DNA of 64,000 nt from Pseudonocardia broussonetiae (GCF_013155125.1 NZ_CP053564.1:5773501-5837500), one strand, 5' to 3'; numbered from the stretch's first letter, positions 9,004 through 18,257 are shown. Numbers and translations: made by a program. The notes: generated from the sequence alone by a model not told the origin.

Positions 9004-9908
9004 CCACGCCCGGACCGAGCACGCCCGGACCCAGCACCCGCAAGGGCACCGTCGGCGCCCTCGCCGCCGGGCCGCCGCCCGCGGCCTACCGGCCCGGCTC
9101 GACCCTCCCGCTGCGCGTCGAGCTGGTGCGCCAGCTCCGGCGGCGCCGCACGCAGGTGACGTTCGGGCTGGTCGCGGCACTGCCGGTGATCCTGTGGATC
9201 GCGTTCTCGCTGGCGCCCGACGGCCCGCCCACCGGCTCGCTCAACCTCGTCGACCTCGCCCAGGGCAGCGGCACGAACTTCGCCGTGTTCGCGCTGTTCG
9301 CCTCGGCCGGGTTCCTGCTCGTCGTCGTGGTCGCGCTGTTCTTCGGCGACACGGTGGCCGCGGAGGCGTCCTGGTCGAGCCTGCGCTACCTGCTCGCCGC
9401 GCCGATCCCGCGGACGCGGCTGCTGCGGCAGAAGGCGGTCGTCGCGGCCGGGCTCTCGCTCGCCGCGATCCTCACCCTGCCGCTGGTGGCGCTGCTCGTG
9501 GGCGGCCTGGCCTACGGCGCCGGCAACCTGGTCAGCCCCACCGGCGAGTCCCTGACGTTCGCGGCGGGCGCCGGTCGGGTCCTGCTCGGCGCGCTGTACG
9601 TGGCCGTGCAGCTGAGCTGGGTGGCGGCGCTGGCGCTGCTGCTGTCGGTGTCCACCGACGCCCCGCTCGGTGCCGTCGGCGGGGCGGTGATGGCGTCGAT
9701 CGTCAGCCAGATCCTCAACCAGATCACCGCGCTGGAGGACCTGCGCGACTTCCTGCCCACCCGCTTCTCGACGGCGTGGTCGGACCTGCTCGCCACCGAC
9801 GTCGACTGGGACGCCATGACCCGCGGCGTGTTCTCCTCGCTGACCTGGGCACTCGTGCTCGGAGCGGCCGCCGTGTACCGGTTCGGACGCAAGGACGTCA
9901 CGAGCTGA
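9000..9908 (+). CDS. ABC-2 type transporter permease
   Basis: 302 residues with about six membrane segments, starting at the GTG that overlaps the fusion gene's stop. After a soluble N-terminus of about 55 residues come the helices LVAALPVILWIAFS, FAVFALFASAGFLLVVVVALFF and so on, and the SSLRYLLAAPIPRTRLLRQK amphipathic segment typical of ABC-2 permeases that pair with CcmA/DrrA-like ATPases. It is the obvious membrane partner of the ATPase domain of the preceding protein. Confidence 0.88.
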   Translation: MTTPGPSTPGPSTRKGTVGALAAGPPPAAYRPGSTLPLRVELVRQLRRRRTQVTFGLVAALPVILWIAFSLAPDGPPTGSLNLVDLAQGSGTNFAVFALFASAGFLLVVVVALFFGDTVAAEASWSSLRYLLAAPIPRTRLLRQKAVVAAGLSLAAILTLPLVALLVGGLAYGAGNLVSPTGESLTFAAGAGRVLLGALYVAVQLSWVAALALLLSVSTDAPLGAVGGAVMASIVSQILNQITALEDLRDFLPTRFSTAWSDLLATDVDWDAMTRGVFSSLTWALVLGAAAVYRFGRKDVTS

Positions 9909-10000
9909 CGTCGGTGTCCCGCCCGGTGTGTGGTCGGTCACCGGTTGTGGGTACACCCCCGCACGGCCCGTCATCGACGGGCGTGACGAGGGAGCCCCAG

Positions 10001-10852
10001 ATGACGTCCAGCACCGACCGCGGACCGGGAGCGGCCGACTACGGCCGGACCCCCGATCACGGCCCCGCACCCCACGACCGGGTCGGCGACCACCGCGCCC
10101 CCGACCACCGGGACCCCGACCCGCGGGGCACCGACCCCCGCGGCGTCGACCCCCGCGGCACCGATCCCCGCGACAACGACCCCCGCGGTGTGGACCAGCG
10201 CGGGGTCGACCAGCGCCCCCCGGGCACCTACGCCGCCGGCGGCGGCCACGCCGACGCCCCGACGGTCGCGACCGGGACCGCCGGCGGCACCGCCCTCACC
10301 CCCCGCCAGCAGCGCCGCGCCGCGCGCACCGAGCAGCGCCGCCAGTTCGGCGGCATCAAGTGGGGGTCGGCGTTCTTCGGCTGGCTCACCGCGCTGGGCA
10401 CCGCGGTGCTGCTCAGCGGCATCGTGGCGGGCGTCACCGAGGGCTACGGCCTGACGACCGCCCCCGGCGGCCCGCCGGAGGGGATCGTCGCCGCGATCGT
10501 CGTGGCGGTCGTGCTGTTCCTCGCCTACTTCTGCGGCGGGTACGTCGCCGGCCGCATGGCCCGCTTCGACGGGGCCCGCCAGGGCGTCGCGGTGTGGATC
10601 TGGGCCGTGCTCGTCGCCGTCGCGGTGACGGTGCTCATCGCCGTGTCCGGCACGCCCGTCGACCTCACCCCGGTCGCCGCGCTCGTCGGCGGCGTCGTCG
10701 ACCCGTCCGCGTTCACCCCGGCCGCCATCGGCGCGCTGGCCGCCGCCCTCGTGGTCGGCCTGGTCGGCGCCGTCCTCGGGGGCCTCGCGGGGATGCGGTT
10801 CCACCGCCGCGTCGACCGCGCCGTGCCACCGGTCCCGACCGCAACGCCCTGA
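10001..10852 (+). CDS. Membrane protein with Asp-Pro-Arg-Gly repeats
   Basis: 283 residues. Residues about 20-75 are hydrophilic with tandem DPRGT/DPRGV repeats (seven or so), followed by a basic linker (RQQRRAARTEQRRQ) and four membrane segments (about 120-140, 160-182, 192-212, 240-262). The membrane part recalls YrzE/TIGR04086-like proteins, but I do not recognise a function. The ATG at 10001 follows GACGAGGGAGCCCCAG. Its 3' 328 bases are overlapped by the open antisense frame of the EamA gene; the membrane helices show that this strand is the real coding strand there. Confidence 0.75.
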   Translation: MTSSTDRGPGAADYGRTPDHGPAPHDRVGDHRAPDHRDPDPRGTDPRGVDPRGTDPRDNDPRGVDQRGVDQRPPGTYAAGGGHADAPTVATGTAGGTALTPRQQRRAARTEQRRQFGGIKWGSAFFGWLTALGTAVLLSGIVAGVTEGYGLTTAPGGPPEGIVAAIVVAVVLFLAYFCGGYVAGRMARFDGARQGVAVWIWAVLVAVAVTVLIAVSGTPVDLTPVAALVGGVVDPSAFTPAAIGALAAALVVGLVGAVLGGLAGMRFHRRVDRAVPPVPTATP

Positions 10853-11742
10853 GGCGGGGCCGGTGAGGTGGCCGGCGCCGTGACCCCGGGTGTGCCCAGC
10901 AGGACACCCCCGACGATCACGGTGCCGGCCACCAGTTCGACCAGCGAGGGCCGCTCCCCCAGCACCACGGCGGCCAGCCCCATCCCGACGACCGGCACCA
11001 GCAACGAGTACGGCGCGACGACGCCGGCCGGGTGCCGCCCCATGAGCCACGTCCAGATCCCGGAGCCGAGGACGGTCGCGGGCACGACGAGGTAGGCCAG
11101 CGCGAGCAGCCCGGGCACCCCGGACGGGCCGGCCGCGGCCACCAGCGCGTCGAGCCCCGCCTGCGGGCCCTCCGTCAGCCACGACATCGCGAGCAGCGGC
11201 ACCGGCGGCACCACCGACATCCACAGCGTCAGGTGCAGCGGGTTCGGCGCGTGCGCGAGCCGGTTGGCGAGGTTGCCGAACGCCCAGCCCAGCGCCCCGA
11301 GCAGGGTGAGCAGCACCGGCAGGACCGCCGCGGTCTGCGCCCGCGCCACCACGATCGCGGCGAGCCCGAGCACGGCCAGCCCGATCCCGACGCCCTGGCG
11401 CACGGCGAGCCGCTCGCGCAGCAGCAGCGCCCCCAGCAGCACCGTGAACGGCGCCGACGCCTGCAGCACCAGCGACGCGAGGCCGGGCGGCATCCCGATG
11501 TCCATCGCGACGAACAGGCCGATGAACTGCACGGTCCCGAACCCCAGCCCGTAGCCGAGCAGCCAGCGCAGCGGCACCTGCGGGCGCGGCACGAGCAGCA
11601 CCGTCGGCACCGCGATCAGCGCGAACCGCAGCGCGGCCAGGAACAGCGGGGGGAAGTGCTCGAGCCCGACGTGGATCGCGAGGAAGTTGCCGCCCCACAG
11701 GGCGGCGACGAGGACGGCGAGCAGGCGGTCGCGGAGGGGCAC
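10525..11742 (-). CDS. EamA/DMT-family transporter with antisense-overlapping tail
   Basis: The first 290 or so residues are a normal ten-helix drug/metabolite transporter with two EamA repeats (LWGGNFLAIHVGL at the start, WAFGNLANRLAH opening the second). Substrates in the family are amino acids, metabolites or drugs. No stop follows the last helix: the frame runs on for about 110 low-complexity residues and ends inside the convergent gene at 10001-10852. The tail could be real, but it looks like read-through of a lost stop codon. Divergent from the LysR gene, which may regulate it. Confidence 0.82.
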   Translation of the reverse strand: MPLRDRLLAVLVAALWGGNFLAIHVGLEHFPPLFLAALRFALIAVPTVLLVPRPQVPLRWLLGYGLGFGTVQFIGLFVAMDIGMPPGLASLVLQASAPFTVLLGALLLRERLAVRQGVGIGLAVLGLAAIVVARAQTAAVLPVLLTLLGALGWAFGNLANRLAHAPNPLHLTLWMSVVPPVPLLAMSWLTEGPQAGLDALVAAAGPSGVPGLLALAYLVVPATVLGSGIWTWLMGRHPAGVVAPYSLLVPVVGMGLAAVVLGERPSLVELVAGTVIVGGVLLGTPGVTAPATSPAPPQGVAVGTGGTARSTRRWNRIPARPPRTAPTRPTTRAAASAPMAAGVNADGSTTPPTSAATGVRSTGVPDTAMSTVTATATSTAQIHTATPWRAPSKRAMRPATYPPQK

Positions 11743-11801
11743 GCCTCCACCCTGCGGGCCGCCGTCCCTCCAGACCAGCGAATCGTTCTGCAGGGATGCT
11801 T

Positions 11802-11807
11802 TAGCCT
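11802..11807 (+). promoter_or_regulatory. Candidate leaderless -10 box (TAGCCT)
   Basis: TAGCCT ends 6 nt before the ATG of the LysR gene at 11814, leaving no room for a Shine-Dalgarno sequence. Confidence 0.55.
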
Positions 11808-11813
11808 GGCTTC

Positions 11814-12725
11814 ATGGACGTCCAGCGGCTGCGGGTGCTGCGCGAGCTCGCCGACCGCGGGTCGGTCACCGCCGTCGCCGCCGCCCTGTCGTTCACGCCC
11901 TCGGCGATCTCGCAGCAGCTCAGGGCGCTGGCCGAGGAGGTCGGCACGGCGCTGACCGAGCCCGCCGGGCGCGGCCTGCGTCTCACCGACGCCGGGCGGG
12001 TGCTCGCCGCCGAGGCCGAGGAGGTGCTCGCCGCGCTCGCCCGCGCCGAGGCGGCCGTCGAGGGGCTGCGGACGACGCCGCGCGGGCTGGTGCGCGTGGC
12101 GCTGTTCCCGTCGGCCGCGCGGATGATGCTGGCCGGGGTGCTGGCCCGGCTCGACGCCGCGCCGGGCGTCGAGGTGGCGTGCCGCGACGTCGACATGAGC
12201 CCGGCCGCCGTCGTCGCCCTCACCGCCGACTTCGACGTCGTCGTGACCCACCGCGACGAGCACGGGCCCGGCACCGCGCCCGGCCGGCACGTCGTGCCGC
12301 TGCTGCGCGAGCCGCTCGACGTCGTGCTCCCGCCCGGGCACCGGCTCGCGCGCCGGCGCCGGCTGCGCCTCGACGAGCTGGCCGGCGAGTCGTGGATCAG
12401 CGTGGAGGTGGGCTGGCCCGTCGACGACGTGCTGCGCTCGCTCGCGGTGCGCACCGGCACCGCGCCGCGGGTCGTGCAACGGATCAACGACTTCTCGGTC
12501 ACCGAGGAGCTCGTCGCGGCCGGGCGCGGGATCGCGCTGCTGCCCCGCTACTCCACCGACGACCGCGGCGGGCGGCGGCTGGTCCGCCGCCCGCTGGCCG
12601 GGGTGCGGGCCGCCCGGCTGGTGGAGGCGGTGCTGCGGCCCAGCGCGGCCGCCCGCCCGGCCGTGCGGACGGTGCTCGACGCGCTCGTGGCGGAGGCGGC
12701 CGCGATCACCTCGCGGGCCGGCTGA
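11814..12725 (+). CDS. LysR-family transcriptional regulator
   Basis: 303 residues: an N-terminal winged HTH (MDVQRLRVLRELADRGSVTAVAAALSFTPSA...QQLRALAEEVG) and a type 2 periplasmic-binding-like effector domain from about residue 90. The gene is transcribed away from the EamA transporter with a 71-base gap, the usual arrangement for a LysR regulator and the transporter it controls. The short gap holds the leaderless -10 box. The 3' 178 bases are overlapped antisense by the CrtO-like gene. Confidence 0.92.
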   Translation: MDVQRLRVLRELADRGSVTAVAAALSFTPSAISQQLRALAEEVGTALTEPAGRGLRLTDAGRVLAAEAEEVLAALARAEAAVEGLRTTPRGLVRVALFPSAARMMLAGVLARLDAAPGVEVACRDVDMSPAAVVALTADFDVVVTHRDEHGPGTAPGRHVVPLLREPLDVVLPPGHRLARRRRLRLDELAGESWISVEVGWPVDDVLRSLAVRTGTAPRVVQRINDFSVTEELVAAGRGIALLPRYSTDDRGGRRLVRRPLAGVRAARLVEAVLRPSAAARPAVRTVLDALVAEAAAITSRAG

Positions 12726-13186
12726 CGGTCCCCCGTCCCTGTTCCCGTCACCGTCACCGTCACCGTCACCGTCACCGTCACCGCGGCGATCCGCGCCCGC
12801 AGCGCCCGCTGCAGCAGCACCGGGTGCGCGTGGACCGCCACGGCCAGGGCCGCGCTCCGCGCATCGGTGCCGAGCAGCAGCAGCGCCGCCGCTCCGCCCA
12901 GCAGGTGCGAGGCCTCCGAGAGGCGGGTGTGCCGGTCGAGCCCGGGCAGCCCGGCGCGGGTGCCGTCGAAGCCGCGCACCCGGGCGATCACGCGCTCCCA
13001 CCCGAGCGCGCGCAGCGCCCGGCGGTAGCCCGCCACCCCGGCGCGGCGGTGCCAGCGCCGCTCGGCGGCGCCCACGCGGAACCACCGTGCGCGCAGGGGC
13101 GGCCGGAGCAGGCGCAGCAGCACGCCGGCGGCGGCCGTGGCCAGGGTGTGCACGGCGAGCGCCCGGAGCAGCGGTCCCAGGAGCAC
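12548..13186 (-). CDS. CrtO-like (glycosyl-diaponeurosporenoate acyltransferase family) membrane protein
   Basis: About 212 residues from the GTG at 13186. Two membrane helices flank a basic region with WFRVGAAERRWHRRAGVAGYRR, then LPGLDRHTRLSEASHLLGG and a last helix ending in HPVLLQRALRARI. This pattern resembles the small CrtO-family membrane acyltransferases; the function is inferred only from that. After the last helix come six Val-Thr dipeptides encoded by a hexanucleotide repeat, then a low-complexity tail antisense to the LysR gene. The conserved core ends near 12785; the true 3' end is uncertain. Confidence 0.6.
   Translation of the reverse strand: MLLGPLLRALAVHTLATAAAGVLLRLLRPPLRARWFRVGAAERRWHRRAGVAGYRRALRALGWERVIARVRGFDGTRAGLPGLDRHTRLSEASHLLGGAAALLLLGTDARSAALAVAVHAHPVLLQRALRARIAAVTVTVTVTVTVTGTGTGDRQPAREVIAAASATSASSTVRTAGRAAALGRSTASTSRAARTPASGRRTSRRPPRSSVE
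12747..12782. repeat. Hexanucleotide microsatellite (GTCACC)x6
   Basis: Six perfect copies of GTCACC. They lie 22 bases after the LysR stop and, on the minus strand, encode a Val-Thr run in the CrtO-like gene. Six-base slippage would change protein length without shifting frame. Confidence 0.95.
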
Positions 13187-13191
13187 GCCCG

Positions 13192-13545
13192 TCAGGGCCG
13201 CAGGCGCTTCGGGAGCTTCGCCACGACCGCGTCGTAGGAGGCGTCGACGAGCTCGCGCAGCTCGTCGTCGTCGGGGCCGGGCGTGACGCCGAGCCGGACG
13301 GTGTTCCAGCCGTGGCGCCCGATGTAGGCCGAGACCGTGACGGCGTCGGGGAAGCGCAGGCGCAGCTCGGCGGCCTCGTCGGCGTCGCGGCCGCACTTGA
13401 CGCCCAGGGTGCCCCCGCCCGCCCCGTCACCCAGGAACGCGAAGATCTTGCCGCCCACCTTGGCGACCAGGTCGTTCTCCCACGGGCTGTCCGGGACGGC
13501 GCACGGCTTCGCCAGGCAGTGCGCCACGAGCTCCTCGTGGGTCAC
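13192..13545 (-). CDS. MmcQ/YjbR family protein
   Basis: 117 residues of the MmcQ/YjbR (CyaY-like fold) family: THEELVAHCLAKPCAVPDSPWEND at the start, VGGKIFAFLG, LGVKCG, and the GRHGWNTVRLG segment. Members are proposed DNA-binding or phosphate-binding proteins without firm function. The GTG start overlaps the stop of the upstream mannosyltransferase gene (GTGA), and the CrtO-like gene follows after 5 bases, so the three are likely one transcript. Confidence 0.85.
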   Translation of the reverse strand: MTHEELVAHCLAKPCAVPDSPWENDLVAKVGGKIFAFLGDGAGGGTLGVKCGRDADEAAELRLRFPDAVTVSAYIGRHGWNTVRLGVTPGPDDDELRELVDASYDAVVAKLPKRLRP

Positions 13546-14795
13546 GCCCGCCGCCACCGCAGGAACAGCACCACCAGCAGCAGCGCCGTGAACCACACGT
13601 AGGTGCTGCCGACGACCTGCTGCCACACCGTCCAGCCGAGCTCGGCCTCCCCGGCGCGCGGCAGCCCGAGCCGGTGCGGGGCGACGACGAACACCGTGGC
13701 GGCCAGCACCGTGACCAGCCCCCACCCGGCCGACCGGGCCCGCCAGGCCGAGGCGGCCGCGACCAGCAGCGCGGGCGCGACCCACACCCAGTGGTGCGAC
13801 CACGACGTCGGCGACGCGAGCAGCGCCACCCCGGCGACGGCGACGAGCGCGAGCGGCGCGGGCGCGCGGCGGACCACCGGCACCACGAGGGCGAGCAGCG
13901 CGGCCGAGAGGGCCAGCCAGGCGACCGTGCGCGCGGTGCCGTCGACGCCGGCCCGCACCAGCACGGCCTGCACGGTCTGGTTGGTGAAGAACGGCGAGCC
14001 GCTGACGCCGCCGGTGGGGTTGCCGAGCCAGAACGCGAGCGACTCGCGGGGCGCCACGGCGAACCCGGCGGCGGTGGCGACGAGTCCGGACAGCGCGGCG
14101 ACGGCCGCGGCCCGGTAGTCGCGGCGCAGCAGGAAGAACAGCACGAACGCCGCCGGCGTCAGCTTGACGGCGGCGGCGATGCCGATGAGCATCCCGCGCG
14201 GCCAGCGCGGGTGGTCGACCAGGCAGTCGAGCGCGACCAGCGCCATGAGCAGCAGGTTGACCTGCCCGAACTCGATCGTCTGCAGCACCGGGTCGAGCGC
14301 GTAGGGGTAGCCCTCGACCGGGGTGTCGAAGTCGATCGCGTAGCCGGGCGTGACCGCCAGCGCGAGCGGCAGCGCGATCGAGGCGGTGGACAGCGCCCCG
14401 CCGCGCCCGCCCGAGGGCCACAGCCGCCGGGCGAAGGCGTAGAGCGTGCCGCCCAGCGCGAGCACCGACAGCGCGAGCAGCGCCGGCCACGCGACGACCC
14501 ACGGCACCACCGCGAGCGGCGTCATCAGCAGCGCCGCGAACGGCGGGTAGATGAACGGGAGCGCGATGTGCCCGGAGGTCTCGGGCAGCGGGCCGTACAT
14601 GTCGCCGCCCGACAGCCAGGCCTGCACGCCGAAGCGGTAGACCTCGAGGTCGATGTGCCGCCCGCCGGTGTGCACGACCAGCCCGGTCAGCACGAGCGCC
14701 AGCAGCGGAACCGTGAACGGCAGGATCCGGCGCGGGTCGCGCAGGAGGACCGGCGCCCGCGCGCCCGCCTCCTCGGTGACCGTCACGCCGACCAC
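13542..14795 (-). CDS. GT87 family alpha-mannosyltransferase (DUF2029), membrane
   Basis: 417 residues with about ten to twelve membrane helices. After the first helix is a family-like segment HTGGRHIDLEVYRFG followed by DMYGPLP and PFIYPPFAALL, as in polyprenyl-phosphate-mannose-dependent transferases (PimE/GT87) that build cell envelope mannans and lipoglycans outside the membrane. D48/E50 in the DLE region are the likely catalytic acids of this GT-C fold. The GTG at 14795 lies 17 bases after the uvrB stop; other in-frame GTG codons follow closely, so the exact start is uncertain. Confidence 0.85.
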   Translation of the reverse strand: MVGVTVTEEAGARAPVLLRDPRRILPFTVPLLALVLTGLVVHTGGRHIDLEVYRFGVQAWLSGGDMYGPLPETSGHIALPFIYPPFAALLMTPLAVVPWVVAWPALLALSVLALGGTLYAFARRLWPSGGRGGALSTASIALPLALAVTPGYAIDFDTPVEGYPYALDPVLQTIEFGQVNLLLMALVALDCLVDHPRWPRGMLIGIAAAVKLTPAAFVLFFLLRRDYRAAAVAALSGLVATAAGFAVAPRESLAFWLGNPTGGVSGSPFFTNQTVQAVLVRAGVDGTARTVAWLALSAALLALVVPVVRRAPAPLALVAVAGVALLASPTSWSHHWVWVAPALLVAAASAWRARSAGWGLVTVLAATVFVVAPHRLGLPRAGEAELGWTVWQQVVGSTYVWFTALLLVVLFLRWRRA

Positions 14796-14811
14796 GGTAT
14801 CCGGCCCGCGG

Positions 14812-17007
14812 TCACCGGATCCCGGCGGCGTCCATCCCGCGCAGCTCCTTCTTCAGGTCGGCGATCTCGTCGCGCAGCCGCCCGGCCAGCTCGAACTGCA
14901 GGTCGCGGGCCGCGGCGAGCATCTGGTCGGTGAGCGACTGCACGAGGTCGGCCAGCTCCGCCCGCGGCATCGACTTCGTGTCGCGCCCCGACACGACCCC
15001 GCTGCTCGCCCGGCCCGCCTCCCCCGCCGCGCGCTTGCCGCGCGACTGGTTGCGGCCCGACCCGCCGATCGGCACCACCTCGGTGTCCTCGGCCTCCTTG
15101 TAGACCTGGTCGAGGATGTCGGCGATCTTCTTGCGCAGCGGCTGGGGGTCGACGCCCTTCTCGGTGTTGTAGGCGATCTGCTTCGCGCGGCGGCGGTCGG
15201 TCTCCTCGATCGCGTGCCGCATCGAGTCGGTGATCTTGTCGGCGTACATGTGCACCTCGCCGGACACGTTGCGCGCCGCGCGGCCGATCGTCTGGATCAG
15301 CGAGGTGCCCGACCGGAGGAAGCCCTCCTTGTCGGCGTCGAGGATCGCCACCAGCGACACCTCGGGCAGGTCGAGGCCCTCCCGGAGCAGGTTGATGCCG
15401 ACCAGCACGTCGTACTCGCCGAGGCGGAGCTGGCGCAGGAGCTCGACGCGGCGCAGCGTGTCGACCTCCGAGTGCAGGTAGCGCACCCGGATGCCCAGCT
15501 CGAGCAGGTAGTCGGTGAGGTCCTCGGCCATCTTCTTCGTCAGCGTGGTGACCAGGACCCGCTCGTCGCGCTCGGAGCGCTCGCGGATCTCGTGCACCAG
15601 GTCGTCGATCTGGCCCTTGGTCGGCTTGACCACGACCTGGGGGTCGACCAGGCCGGTGGGCCGGATGACCTGCTCCACGAACTCGCCGCCGGTGCGGGAG
15701 AGCTCGTAGTTGCCCGGGGTGGCCGAGAGGTACACCGTCTGCCCGATGCGGTCGGCGAACTCCTCCCACGTGAGCGGCCGGTTGTCGACCGCCGAGGGCA
15801 GCCGGAACCCGAACTCGACGAGGTTGCGCTTGCGGGACATGTCGCCCTCGTACATGCCGCCGATCTGAGGCACCGTGACGTGCGACTCGTCGATGACCAG
15901 CAGGAAGTCGTCGGGGAAGTAGTCGATCAGCGTGGCGGGCGCCGTGCCGGGGCCGCGGCCGTCGATGTGGCGCGAGTAGTTCTCGATGCCCGAGCAGAAC
16001 CCGACCTGGCGGATCATCTCCAGGTCGTACTGGGTGCGCATGCGCAGCCGCTGCGCCTCCAGCAGCTTGCCCTGGCCCTCCAGCTGCGCGAGCCGCTCCT
16101 CGAGCTCCTTCTCGATGCCCCGGACGGCCTGCTCCATCCGCTCCGGCCCCGCGACGTAGTGGGTGGCCGGGAAGATGCGCAGCTCGTCGACCTGGCGGAC
16201 GACGTCACCGGTGAGCGGGTGCAGGTAGTACAGCGACTCCACCTCGTCGCCGAAGAACTCGATCCGCAGCGCCAGCTCCTCGTACGCCGGGATGATCTCG
16301 ACGGTGTCGCCGCGCACCCGGAACGTGCCGCGGTTGAACGCGAGGTCGTTGCGCGTGTACTGGACGTCGACCAGGGCGCGGAGCAGCGTGTCGCGGTCGA
16401 TCGTGTCGCCGACCGCGATCTGCACCGACCGGTCGAGGTAGGACTGGGGAGTGCCGAGGCCGTAGATGCAGGACACGGACGCGACCACGACGACGTCGCG
16501 CCGGGACAGCAGGTTGTGCGTGGCCGAGTGGCGCAGGCGCTCGACGTCCTCGTTGATCGAGGAGTCCTTCTCGATGTAGGTGTCGGTCTGCGCGATGTAG
16601 GCCTCGGGCTGGTAGTAGTCGTAGTACGAGACGAAGTACTCGACCGCGTTGTTCGGCAGCATGTCGCGCAGCTCGTTGGCCAGCTGGGCGGCGAGCGTCT
16701 TGTTCGGCGCCATCACCAGCGTCGGCCGCTGCAGCCGCTCGATCAGCCAGGCCGTGGTGGCCGACTTGCCCGTGCCGGTGGCGCCCAGCAGCACGACGTC
16801 CTGCTCGCCGCCGCGGATGCGCTTCTCCAGCTCCTCGATGGCCGCGGGCTGGTCGCCCGCCGGGTCGTACGGGCTGACCACCTCGAACTTCCCGCCCGTG
16901 CGCGGGATGTCGCCCACCGGGCGGTGCTCGGAGTGCGCGAGCGGCAGGTCACCCTCGTGCTGCCCGTGATCACGTGCGCTGCCGGGAACCTCGGTTGCGA
17001 ATGCCAC
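14812..17007 (-). CDS. uvrB: Excinuclease ABC subunit UvrB
   Basis: 731 residues. UvrB is the damage-verifying helicase of nucleotide excision repair, working with UvrA and UvrC. Present are Walker A ([14 protein letters not shown]), the DEXX-type [13 protein letters not shown], the beta-hairpin region ([10 protein letters not shown]), helicase motif QTIGRAARN and the C-terminal UVR helices ([14 protein letters not shown]) that bind UvrC. The GTG at 17007 was chosen because the conserved [17 protein letters not shown] core begins about 45 residues later and a leaderless -10 sits 7 nt upstream. In-frame sequence further upstream runs into the divergent DUF402 gene. Confidence 0.96.
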   Translation of the reverse strand: MAFATEVPGSARDHGQHEGDLPLAHSEHRPVGDIPRTGGKFEVVSPYDPAGDQPAAIEELEKRIRGGEQDVVLLGATGTGKSATTAWLIERLQRPTLVMAPNKTLAAQLANELRDMLPNNAVEYFVSYYDYYQPEAYIAQTDTYIEKDSSINEDVERLRHSATHNLLSRRDVVVVASVSCIYGLGTPQSYLDRSVQIAVGDTIDRDTLLRALVDVQYTRNDLAFNRGTFRVRGDTVEIIPAYEELALRIEFFGDEVESLYYLHPLTGDVVRQVDELRIFPATHYVAGPERMEQAVRGIEKELEERLAQLEGQGKLLEAQRLRMRTQYDLEMIRQVGFCSGIENYSRHIDGRGPGTAPATLIDYFPDDFLLVIDESHVTVPQIGGMYEGDMSRKRNLVEFGFRLPSAVDNRPLTWEEFADRIGQTVYLSATPGNYELSRTGGEFVEQVIRPTGLVDPQVVVKPTKGQIDDLVHEIRERSERDERVLVTTLTKKMAEDLTDYLLELGIRVRYLHSEVDTLRRVELLRQLRLGEYDVLVGINLLREGLDLPEVSLVAILDADKEGFLRSGTSLIQTIGRAARNVSGEVHMYADKITDSMRHAIEETDRRRAKQIAYNTEKGVDPQPLRKKIADILDQVYKEAEDTEVVPIGGSGRNQSRGKRAAGEAGRASSGVVSGRDTKSMPRAELADLVQSLTDQMLAAARDLQFELAGRLRDEIADLKKELRGMDAAGIR

Positions 17008-17014
17008 GTCCCCC

Positions 17015-17020
17015 AGGGTA
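17015..17020 (-). promoter_or_regulatory. Candidate leaderless -10 box of uvrB (TACCCT)
   Basis: On the minus strand TACCCT lies 7 nt before the uvrB GTG. Confidence 0.5.
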
Positions 17021-17077
17021 CGAGCCCCCACCGACAGTTTCCGCCGACGGCGGCCCGGTTCTGACAGCATCGGGCCC

Positions 17078-17611
17078 GTGCACCCGCCGAAGACCGCGAC
17101 CTTCGACGTCCCCGCCCGGCTCAACGTCGACACCAAGGGCCACGTGCGCGAGGTGGACGAGTACCGCGAGACGCCGTTCGGGCTGTACATGAGCCGCGCG
17201 ATGGTGGCCCGCCCCACGGCGCACTGGATGCAGACGTGGCTGCTGCCCGACCTCGGGCTCGCCGTGACCGACTGGTGGTGGAACCCCGGCCACGAGCGCG
17301 ACCAGGACTTCTACCTCGACGTGTGCGACGTCGTGCGCGACGGCCACCGGTGGCTGCTCACCGACCACTACCTCGACATCGTGGTCCGCACGGGGCTCGA
17401 CTCGACCGTGATCGACGTCGACGAGTTCGTCGGCGCGGTGGCCTGCGGGGTGCTCGACCCGGGCGCGGCGGAGACGGCGATGCACCGCACCCACCGCGCG
17501 GTCGACGGCCTGGCCGCGCACGGGCACGACCTCGACGCCTGGCTCGGGAGCCTGGGCGTCGTCCTGACCTGGCGGGAGCGGCCGGGCCCGGGGTGGCGCG
17601 GCGTCAGCTGA
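17078..17611 (+). CDS. DUF402 family protein
   Basis: 177 residues with the DUF402 core: [20 protein letters not shown], then [35 protein letters not shown] and [13 protein letters not shown]. The fold is a beta barrel seen in nucleotide-phosphatase-like proteins, but the actinobacterial members are uncharacterised. GTG start; divergent from uvrB with a 70-base gap. Its 3' end overlaps the convergent anti-sigma-like gene by 8 bases. Confidence 0.85.
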   Translation: MHPPKTATFDVPARLNVDTKGHVREVDEYRETPFGLYMSRAMVARPTAHWMQTWLLPDLGLAVTDWWWNPGHERDQDFYLDVCDVVRDGHRWLLTDHYLDIVVRTGLDSTVIDVDEFVGAVACGVLDPGAAETAMHRTHRAVDGLAAHGHDLDAWLGSLGVVLTWRERPGPGWRGVS

Positions 17612-18257
17612 TCCCGGCGCGGGAGCCGGCCTGGCTTCCGGGCGAGATGGTGCCGGACTCGGTGGGCTCGCTGGTCTCCGTCTCGCTCGACGGCGGCATC
17701 GAGGTGGTGGTGGTCTCGTCCGGCGGATTCGTCGTCGTGACGGGCGGCGTCGTCGGGTCCGGCGTCCCCTCGTTGTTCGGCTGCGTCGTAGTGGCCGGCG
17801 GCCGCGTGGTGGTCACGACGGGGGGCGGCGGCGCCACCACCACCGGCGGCGGGGCCGCCGTCGTGGGCGGGGCCACGGGGTTGCGCTCGCGCGTCTGCCG
17901 GCGGGTGGTGGCCGACGACCGCTCCGTCTCCTCCGCGGGCGCGGCCTCCTCCGTGGTCGGCGGCGGGACGACCGTGGTGGTGGCGGTGGTCGACTCCGGC
18001 AGCACCGGGACGGCCTCCCCGATGGCGGACGCGGCCGGGGCGACCTGCGCGGTGGCCGGTGCGCTCCCGATCTGCGTGACGGCGGTGACGCCGCCCAGCG
18101 CGCCCACCGCGATGACGGCGACAGCGGCGGCGGTGCTGGCCCGGTTGGTCGAACCGGCGTGCCGGATGACGTCGTCGACCTGCGGCAGCGTGACGGCCGC
18201 CGCCAACTCGTCGTCGAGCCGGCGGAACTCGTCGGTGACCCGGGTCAGGGCGTCCAT
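17604..18257 (-). CDS. Putative membrane anti-sigma-like protein, Thr/Pro-rich exterior
   Basis: 217 residues. The N-terminal 45 residues are cytoplasmic (MDALTRVTDEFRRLDDELAAAVTLPQVDDVI), followed by one membrane helix (about 46-65, TAAAVAVIAVGALGGVTAV) and an exported tail made almost only of Thr, Pro, Val, Glu and Ser with TTT and PPP runs. The start overlaps the sigma factor stop by one base (TGATG). That layout is what a membrane regulator of an ECF sigma factor looks like, but no zinc-binding anti-sigma motif is visible, so the role is inferred from position. Confidence 0.75.
   Translation of the reverse strand: MDALTRVTDEFRRLDDELAAAVTLPQVDDVIRHAGSTNRASTAAAVAVIAVGALGGVTAVTQIGSAPATAQVAPAASAIGEAVPVLPESTTATTTVVPPPTTEEAAPAEETERSSATTRRQTRERNPVAPPTTAAPPPVVVAPPPPVVTTTRPPATTTQPNNEGTPDPTTPPVTTTNPPDETTTTSMPPSSETETSEPTESGTISPGSQAGSRAGIS

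Noticed and set aside
6040..9180. Thousand-residue antisense frame opposite the hydrolase-ABC gene
   Set aside because: Amino acid composition (Gly/Ala/Arg/Val/Asp) and lack of hydrophobic pattern show a codon-bias shadow; the plus strand carries full domains.
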